NCBI GenBank assembly: GCA_037178975.1
Contig: JASJZH010000005.1
Location: 6,324,001 to 6,388,000, forward strand
From: Oscheius tipulae
Taxonomy: Eukaryota > Nematoda > Chromadorea > Rhabditida > Rhabditidae
Reading direction: 5' to 3'
DNA length: 64,000 bases
The notes under the pieces were generated by a model that did not search any database, had not been told where the DNA came from, and saw nothing but the letters and a program-made list of their open reading frames with translations. How positions within the stretch are numbered: position 1 is the first letter of the stretch; the number at the start of each line of letters is the position of its first letter. Position numbers and translations under genes: made by a program. This document shows, in pieces, positions 56,972 to 64,000 of this stretch.

Positions 56972-59556
56972 GTGGAAGACGCCCACTTTTGGGCAGATGT
57001 TTCAATATAACGGGGTGGGATAAAGTTTCATTGTTCTCCACGACTGTATGCAGCCAGAGTTTGCAAAACGTGGATTTGAGGGAATTGACAAAAACGACTG
57101 TATCGATGACGATCCGCGACATGTTTGGAAACTTAATGGAGCTGTAGTACGAAATCGGTGATTCATTTGGATCTACACAGTTTCTACTTTTACATGAGCG
57201 ATCAAAGTTCGCATCGAACTCCTCATATCCAAAAAGCCATCTTGATCCATTTGCTGTATGTAAAAGACCAACATGTTCTACTCCTTCCAACCTCAGCATC
57301 CAACATCTGAAAGCAACAGTGGTCTTCAGTTGCCATTTGATTTCTCTTTTTCCGTTTCACTCTGTTTCACCGACAACATATGGCGTCTTGTTGAGACGGA
57401 ATCTCCCTTTAGTTTGCATAATATAGCATGATTGGTAGATGTCAGACATCATACCAGTCAACTAATCGTATAGTTAAAAATTGGTGGTGATATTGGCACA
57501 ATCTGACTGGAAGATGGTGAAATATCCTATTTGCCCTTTCTTTTGAAACCAGTGAATCCTAATCATAGGTCAAACCTTGGCTTCAGTTTGAATCTGCTGT
57601 ACAAGTGACTTTTGTACGGCAATAATTTCACGGTTGTGGACTAGTCACAAATCGATTTAACCGGGGTTTAACCTAAACGTGTAGCTGTTGGTCCGTCTTG
57701 GCGGGGCCTCCGTAAGATTTTGCATGACGACACCAATGCTAATAGCAATGCGATATTACAAGAAATGCAAAAATGAGTTTATTAACAAGCTACATCAATG
57801 ATAAATGGGGGCCTATTTTCTTTTACTGACGAATTATCTGAAAAATAGCTATTTTTTCGACCTCAAGAACAACTTACCGCTTCCCCGACCTTCTCGCACC
57901 TGTTGGGACAATCCTAAGCAATTTTCATCAGTCGATAACGCTGCAATTGAGATCTTGTTCATAGCGGCGAACCTTTCGATGTTTTTTGGAGCTTCTGTAA
58001 CAAGAAACTTATTTTGAACGAACATACCTTTACCATGTAACACCGGGTCAAAAAACTTTTTTCTAGCAGTGGAGTCAATTTGACATCATGTAAGGATGCT
58101 GAAGTATTGAATATATTTGATATGTTAAAGCGAGTGTCCGGACTTTTTTTTCGACTATGTGTTCTGAAATAGGACTTGTAGAGAAAAACGCGCTGATTAC
58201 GGGGGTGTACCTCTTTTTTGTTTTATCATCGATGATCACCAGCATAGAAGCCCGCAAAGTTGCTACTCCAGAACAAAAGTTACCATTTGCCGAGAAGCTT
58301 TCTCGGCAGTACTTGTCAGCCTTGTCTAGACAAGTTACGCGCTTTTTGGCAAGTCAAGGCTAGTTCCAGAAAAAATATTAATCAGTCGTAATTGTTGCTT
58401 CTGGTAGCATGTTGCTCCTTTATTTCTAAACAACTACTCAGAATAGAAGTTGAATGCATTCCAATTGCTTCAGAAACAAATCTACCCTGGTTTAGGGCGT
58501 CCAGTAATCTCCTCCACAGTTTGAACTTCATAGACTAGAGGTTTTCATCCAAAATAATTTCTAAAGATACTCTTATGGAATGAGGTTGTCTCGTTTTTAC
58601 TTGTGGAACAGTTTCACCTGATATGGTACTTCGAAACTAATGTTACGTCTCATTTCTCACTCAAAAAGGCTCAACCTTGCATCTCGAATAAGTTGCAGAA
58701 ACTGAAAGCCAGTGCAATCTCGACTTGCTACGACTTGTCAAATTACCTGAATTTTAACTTTTGCGAACTAGAAAAGGGACCGGACACTCGCTTTAAAGGA
58801 AAAAAAGATGAAGAGGAGAGGACAATAAAAAAGGAATGATTTTGGTAGGATGGGCCGACAGGGGCCTGGGAGCATACTGTAGTTCAAACACAGCTGCGAT
58901 GACGGTGAATACTAGTGATTGCGAGCTTTTAAATGAAAGAAACTAAAAGATTTTCAGTAAAACCAGATGAAAATTTGAATGATTAAAAGAAGAGCTAGCT
59001 GAAACAGAAAATGATGCTATCACATTACCATCGCGTTAATGTGTATCCGTGGCTAGAAGTTTCTGTAATACATTTAAACTATAAATTATAACTCTGACGA
59101 GAGATAAGACAGCAACTTCGCTCTCACCTAAATTCTTACTCTAATAAATGGGAGCACTCGTCCAGGCTAATAAAGGAGCACAACTCTCCGGCACGGAAGT
59201 AAAACTTTCAGGATAGGCAAAGGATGCCCGTTTGCGGCACAAGTCAAGAGTAATTCCAGATAGAACTCTTAAATGTTTGTAGTCTTTCTTGTCAATTGTT
59301 ATCCATGATAAGCGTTGATATGCGAAGTCACAAGAAAACCGAACAATCTCTCTACTACTAAAACGCAATGGTGTCTGTCAGGCCGTCCATCTGTCACCAC
59401 CATTAAGCCAAAAAGCTGGCAAGACATGTCAAGAGTTGGCAAATCAGCTTTGGGGGTAACTTGGGAACCATGGGAGAAGCCGCCTGTTGTCAATGCTAAG
59501 TCAAGGCTAAGGAACGGCGAAGTAGTAGTTTGCCACTTATTATGCACACAATAAGG
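56972..59556. other. Region without a supportable gene
   Basis: Short ORFs (for example 57805-58017, 58157-58363 and 58603-58839) have no splice partners or motifs. The sequence is more AT-rich than its surroundings. Confidence 0.45.
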
Positions 59557-59816
59557 GCATATTGTGGGGGCTGCAAATCTGCCGCGCTGGAGGGGAGCAA
59601 ACAAAAAAAACGTCTGTTCTCACCATAGAGCAAATCAAGCTACATAAATTTATTCGTCATTCTACTGTCGTCTTCTAGAGGATGATAAATCAAGAAATTG
59701 GTGGTCATGGAAAATACTCTTCAATCATGTGTACAGCTTCCTAGAGTGTTCTGTATGTCCATATACTGTGATGCAGACGAGATTCTCAGCATGATGTGTC
59801 TTTTGTCTAACAATCG
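59557..59816. repeat. Direct repeat, copy 1
   Basis: About 250 bp starting at gcatattgtggg and ending at ttgtctaacaatcg is repeated at 60257-60506 in the same orientation. By eye about nine bases in ten match, with one ~9-nt insertion here near the start. Confidence 0.85.
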
Positions 59817-60256
59817 TTTCAGAGGGAGAAATAGTTTCAAGCGGTGCCTTTTAGAGATAAAGAGATTATATAAAAATCGAGTCAATTTCCACCGTGTCCA
59901 TCTCTTATAGAATCAAATATATTCACGTCATTTAAAAAACGAAGCATCTTTATGAGAACTTCACGCAGGCGAAGTGTTGGCTCAGCCGGAAACAGCATTT
60001 TCCAGAGAGACATTCCCATATTTACAAAATGACATCATTTGCTGAATTATTCTTACTAACGGAAGAGTTGTAGAACTAAAAACTACAGTATCAACTTATA
60101 GGTAGTATGAGAAACGGACAGGGCCCAAAAAAACAGGCTTTTATTTTATGCTTTTAATCATTCTCCATTCCAGCAGCCCTGAACCCACCCCACGCATACA
60201 CAAATACACTATCAAAAGTGATAATTTGCCGGGCTGTGTCCACTTTTTTGCACAGT

Positions 60257-60506
60257 GCATATTGTGGGCGCTGCAGCGCTGGAGGGGAGCAAACAAAAAG
60301 AAAGTCTGTTCTCACTATAGAGCGAATCAAGCTACATAAATTCATTCGTCATTCTACTATCGCCTTCTAAGGGATGATGAATCCAGAAGTTGGTGGTTAT
60401 GGAAAAAGCTCTGCAATCATGTGTACAGTTTCCTAGAGAGTTCTGTATGTCCGTATACTGTGATGTAGACGAGATTCTCGACATGTTGTCTATTGTCTAA
60501 CAATCG
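60257..60506. repeat. Direct repeat, copy 2
   Basis: Second copy of the 59557-59816 unit, 700 nt downstream. It ends about 100 nt from the LAPTM4-like gene stop, within its 3' flank. Confidence 0.85.
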
Positions 60507-60536
60507 AGATGTCTCTCGTTTAATACATGAATTATC

Positions 60537-60542
60537 TTTATT
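60537..60542 (-). terminator. Poly(A) signal of LAPTM4-like gene 1
   Basis: AATAAA on the minus strand, 68 nt after the stop at 60610. Confidence 0.75.
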
Positions 60543-60609
60543 ATGACAATGCTTTACAAATACATCGGAAACTATCCGGTCACATGGCACATCTCAAGAA
60601 ACGAGTCTT

Positions 60610-61549
60610 TTAAACGTCTTCCTTCTTCGAGTACGCAGGGGGAGCCTCAAACTCTCCACTTTGAGCCGGGGGCGGATAGGGAGCCTGGACCAGAATGACA
60701 GCTCCACTATGGTTGCGGTACATCTCGTAGTCCTTCAGGTAGGTGTAGCAACGCTTGACGATGTTAAAAAACCAATAGTTGAGGGCGACACAAATGGCGA
60801 CAATGGCACATATGATGACGAGGGTCATGATGGCGACTGTAAAATGTTTTAAGACTGAAAAAAAGGGAATCTTACCGGAAACATTTCCACTGCTTTGGTT
60901 TCCAAGCTCAGGACGGGCAGTCTTCTGAAAGTTTTAGTCTTTTGAGAAAGTGACAAAGAGCAACAAAGACAGAAACCAACTCACGATGTAATCGATGATT
61001 TGAACGCTCATGAAAAGCGAGCCGAAGACCATAAACACAAAAAGCAGGGTCACGAGGGCACAGGCGATTCCCATGAGGACGACAAAGGGCAGTACGTAGC
61101 GAGGATTCAGCTGCTTGATTCCGACGAACAGCATGACAACGCAGACGATTTGAGCGATTTGTACGAGAATCTGAAACAAGTATGCCCAGGAACTTGAGAT
61201 TTGCCCTGCGGATAATTAGTGCTCACACTAAATATCCAGCAGAGCAAATCAGAACACAGAACACCGCGATAATTTTGCCAACAACGGTGTGTGCTACATT
61301 TGCTCCAAAATCGGATCCGAAATAGAAAACACTTACCGCTCCAGGATTGGATAATGATCCGAGAAAGTTGATAACTAGCCCGATGGCCGTAACGACTCCA
61401 ACGGTATAGGCACCAGTCTAAAAAATAAAAATAGAAAAAAAGTAAATAAATCTCACCAGAGCATGGACGGGGCCGCAGCAGCAACAGTTCTCACACATGT
61501 ACCTTTTGTCGTAGTGGTTGAAGCCATCGTTTACAGGAACCGGCTTCAT
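60610..61549 (-). CDS. LAPTM4-like four-pass membrane protein, copy 1
   Basis: Five exons give 247 aa: 61549-61457, 61417-61229, 61170-60985, 60924-60876, 60836-60610. An N-terminal CENCCCCGPVH block precedes four membrane segments (TGAYTVGVVTAIGLVINFLG; IIAVFCVLICSAGYL with ILVQIAQIVCVVMLFVG; VLMGIACALVTLLFVFMVFG; VIICAIVAICVALNYWFF). The C-terminal tail has YPPPAQ and APPAYS, resembling the PY motifs by which LAPTM4 binds NEDD4-type ligases, after a VKRCYTYLKDYEMYR stretch. Human LAPTM4 sorts to late endosomes and lysosomes; I infer the same. An acceptor (aattccag) ends 9 nt before the ATG. A decoy gtaagt donor inside exon 2 (61331-61336) was ignored because the frame reads through. A paralogue lies at 63693. 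Confidence 0.8.
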
Positions 61550-61579
61550 TTTTTGGCCTGGAATTGAATTTGATTAGTT

Positions 61580-62458
61580 TTGGAGAAAATTTCTGATAAG
61601 AATGACCAAGAAAACAGGAAAGCAAGATGTCAAGTATGGGTCAAGGACAGAGAGGAAAACAGCTGCAGAGCGCGCCAAACACATGTGTCGAAACCGAGCC
61701 GGACGGCAGGCCAGCTGTGTGCCGGCGCGTGTGACCACAATCGATATCCACCTAGATTTAGGCCGAAAGGTCAGAAAATGGTTTGAACTTATGTTTTGAC
61801 AGAACCTGAGGGGTTGGGAAGAAATGAAACGCTGAGACAGAGACAAGGAGATAGACTGATGAAGGTGCGGTCAAGCTACTCTATCTTCGCCCAGAGATCT
61901 TATAAAGCTCTTCAAGCTCCTCCTATCCATCTTTCAAACCCACGTAATGGTTACCCGACGATACTGAGAAACTCTGATGATTCGCAGACCGTGACCGATT
62001 TTGAAAGAGCTAAGCGAAGTATGCAACTTATGGAGTCGACTGATAAGATGAGTTGGGGTTAATAATGCTGTTTTTGGCAATGGGCAGTGACTTATTGCTG
62101 GTATGATATCCAATTCAGAATTGAAATCAAGTTTGTTCCACAGTTCAGATATTTAGATTTCGTGTCCAGATTGCGAACTGTCGTGTCGAGGTACTGGGAA
62201 GAGGAAAGCCCAAGCAGTGGTTCCCAGAATAGATTCAAAAACTACTCCATTTCCTTCGATCTTTGTCCTGACTCATTCCAAACGCTATTGCTTCCATTTC
62301 CCTTCTCCCAAGAGCCTCCTCTCGATCAAAAGAACAAATTTTCTAAATTGAGAGAACCGCTAGAAAAGGGAGCTGCTATTGGGATTAGTTTCATCAGGCG
62401 AATGGAAAAAGAGGAGAGTGGTCAAAGAACGTGGCAATTACCGAGTCGAACTCGTTGA
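61580..62458 (+). CDS. Unrecognised spliced gene (5' end not found)
   Basis: Three segments join in matching phase: up to 61769 (open from 61580), 61803-62057 and 62157-62458 (TGA). They give about 251 residues with no internal ATG in the first segment, so the start or an earlier exon lies upstream, in the region shared with the opposite-strand LAPTM4-like gene. The first intron (61770-61802) is only 33 nt, in line with the smallest introns elsewhere here. The protein is basic and hydrophilic; visible stretches are CDHNRYPPRFRPKE, SIFAQRSYKALQAPPIH and RYWEEESPSSGS. I know no homologue. The consistent phases across both joins are the main argument that it is real. Confidence 0.5.
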
Positions 62459-62758
62459 GTGTGTTTATAAATATAGGGGAGCTACTAACGTCAGCTGTTT
62501 TGTAATATTCTCGTGAAGCTCGAGAGAAATGACCACGGTGACTCACGAGATCACCTCAGGCTAAAATAGCAAAAGCTGGAAAAACAAAAAGGACCAAAAT
62601 GAGGAACTGGAAAGAAGTCACATCACTTTATTGCCAGTGTGGCTCTCACTGTTGGCAGATGCTTCAATAAGAAAAATTAGACTATTGTTTGGAGAGTCTC
62701 TAAAAGGTGAGCTAGACGTACAGGACTTCAATAGAGGATCCTTCTCTAGTGAATCGCT

Positions 62759-62823
62759 TTTGCATTGGTATCTGCAAAATTCTACAAGCCCAAGCTTGTA
62801 GAATCCCGCAGATACCAATGCAA
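62759..62823. repeat. 65-nt hairpin-forming inverted repeat
   Basis: Two 31-nt arms around a 4-nt loop (ccaa): 17 pairs (outer tttgcattggtatctgc), a 3x3 internal mismatch, then 11 perfect pairs (attctacaagc). On RNA it would fold like a short microRNA precursor, though the loop is very small; as DNA it is a palindrome of the MITE kind. Confidence 0.75.
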
Positions 62824-63182
62824 ATCACTTCCGATTTTCAGAAATCGGTCGTCTTCGCGATTTTAAACTCACTGACTTTTTCAATTGTCTAGATGAATTG
62901 ACAGGAAATGTCCTGTCAAGTATAAAAGGGAGCTCTTTTTATTTTGGCTGATGCCCCTTGAAGCTTGTGGCAGGTAAATGCTGTTCCAGTCAGGCTACCG
63001 TGACAGGAGCAGCATCCTCCCAGAAACGCATCTCCCAAACGGATTCCAGATGGCTTGACTTGCGAAGAGTAATTGCTGTCACAAAGTATGCCTGACACAT
63101 TGACAATTAGGGCTTCAGACAGACAGACACACAGAGACTTTTGAGCATTTTGAACTAGATAGTAGATGGCAGCCAAGTAGAT

Positions 63183-63600
63183 CTGGAACTCAACATGGAT
63201 AAGACTTTTGTGATGACAAATCGACATCCAGCTGCAATCAATGTAGACGGTGTAAGGATAAATTATTAGACAAGCAAGCAATGTACCTTGGCCAGCGTAT
63301 CTCATTCGACCTAAATGTTGCCATCGAGTTGACGCGACGAATCCGATCTGCATGGGGAATGATTCAATAAGTTCCACCGACTCCATACAAACAAAAGCGT
63401 TTCAATCCAACACAAAAGGAAGGTATTCAGTTGTTGCATTGAACCTGCTCTCCTGTATGCCATGGACACGAAGATTGCTCGAGTGGAAAACTTGGAGAGC
63501 AATTAGGACGGCCGAAACCACGGTGGAGTGACTGCTTCTCAAATGAGCTAGCACAGAACTGGACAAGAGTCGCTAGGGAAGATACAGCCCAGTGAAAACA
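63183..63600 (+). mobile_element. Non-LTR retrotransposon scrap (RT C-terminus)
   Basis: In several frames it reads LELNMDKTFVMTNRHPAAIN, YLGQRISFD, ELTRRIRSAWG and RPKPRWSDCFSNELAQNW. These are the post-YADD blocks of an APE-type RT and its C-terminal end, related to the element at 8040-10830. Multiple frameshifts and stops show an old dead fragment. Confidence 0.7.
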
Positions 63601-63692
63601 GCAGCAACTACGACACGTGAACACGCTGATATCCTAATAACGTCAAATGTTTTGAACATTCAATAATGGCACGATTTCAAGTACTGAGAAAG

Positions 63693-63991
63693 TTACGCGT
63701 AGGCAGGAGGAGCCGAAGGATAAATCGGGGAAGGAATATGCTGCTGACTGTCCAAGGCGACGGATCCGTTACGAAGACGATGCAGCTCATAGTCTTTAAG
63801 ATATCTGTAGCAGCGGTTGGCAATGTTGAAGAACCAGTAGTTGAGGAGGATGCTGAAGAGGACCAAGACGGCGGCGACGATGCAAATCACTCTGGCAACT
63901 AATATTTTTTGCTATGTTCAACTATTAGGTATTACTTACTTGCTTGAACGTTTTCCGTATCTTTCATCATGTCAGGATTCTTGGAGTGTTC
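63693..63991 (-). CDS. LAPTM4-like membrane protein, copy 2 (5' part beyond window)
   Basis: The last two exons (63991-63940, 63898-63693) join in phase and end in TAA at 63693. They align with the end of copy 1: VARVICIVAAVLVLFSILLN (last membrane segment), NYWFFNIANRCYRYLKDYEL, then a tail ending PSAPPAYA with one PY motif where copy 1 has more. The rest of the gene lies right of the window. The two copies are tandem on the minus strand, about 2.1 kb apart. Confidence 0.82.
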
Positions 63992-64000
63992 CTGGAAATA

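Noticed and set aside
61331-61336. Donor-like gtaagt inside LAPTM4-like exon 2
   Set aside because: Splicing there breaks phase and removes membrane-segment residues; the unspliced frame reads through cleanly.
1-64000. tRNA, rRNA, SL RNA genes, CRISPR arrays or bacterial operons
   Set aside because: Read for them by eye and saw no convincing cloverleaf, snRNA or repeat-spacer pattern; a covariance-model search would be needed to exclude small RNAs.

Overview
This is a stretch of gene-dense animal nuclear DNA with many small introns; nothing in it is bacterial. I rebuilt about 17 protein genes by hand from splice sites and reading frame. The families are metazoan: glypican, Na+/H+ exchanger, headcase, LRCH, presenilin, carbonic anhydrase, RECQ1, a COMM-domain protein, a ZnT zinc transporter, a membrane carboxylesterase, a multi-ShKT protein and LAPTM4-like proteins. 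Most introns are 33-60 nt and end in tttcag. Many start codons lie 3-15 nt after a splice-acceptor-like sequence. Two same-strand gene pairs are only 112 and 185 nt apart, one with AATAAA and then an acceptor in the gap. That pattern fits spliced-leader trans-splicing and operons, so I infer a nematode, or another trans-splicing ecdysozoan with a compact genome. I cannot name the species.

Layout. 1-1000: the 3' end of an unrecognised + strand gene. 3037-7170: a complete 11-exon glypican (+). 8040-12200: two decayed APE-type non-LTR retrotransposons in tandem, followed by a small two-exon gene. 12870-15367: a Na+/H+ exchanger (-), its N-terminus unresolved. 17521-19704: headcase (+). 20097-22867: RNA polymerase subunit RPB9 and PheRS alpha, a same-strand pair (-). 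23541-24427: ribulose-5-phosphate 3-epimerase (+). 24988-25887: an unresolved, apparently frame-broken locus. 25.9-31.6 kb: no gene I can support. 31662-39685: an LRCH gene (+) carrying a complete presenilin gene on the opposite strand inside one intron (36039-37658).

40034-41198: carbonic anhydrase (-), with a broken carbonic anhydrase copy at 43460-44096. 44125-47172: COMM-domain protein and RECQ1, an operon-like pair (-). 47.4-48.2 kb: Ty3/gypsy-type integrase debris. 49861-50296: a TATA-driven Cys-rich secreted protein (+). 50663-53050: zinc transporter (+), converging tail to tail with a carboxylesterase (-, 53080-55628). 56118-56930: a four-ShKT secreted protein (-). 57-60.5 kb: mostly empty, with a 250-bp direct duplication. 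60610-61549 and 63693-64000+: two LAPTM4-like paralogues (-), separated by an unrecognised spliced gene, a hairpin and a retrotransposon scrap.

The gene set is mostly housekeeping (tRNA charging, transcription, DNA repair, pentose phosphate pathway) and membrane biology (HS proteoglycan, ion, zinc and proton transport, gamma-secretase). Except for the two operon-like pairs I see no pathway clustering. The oddities most worth a second look are a GST-C/EF1B-like N-terminal extension on PheRS alpha, four GC-AG introns in three genes, introns of 33-34 nt, and presenilin nested in LRCH.
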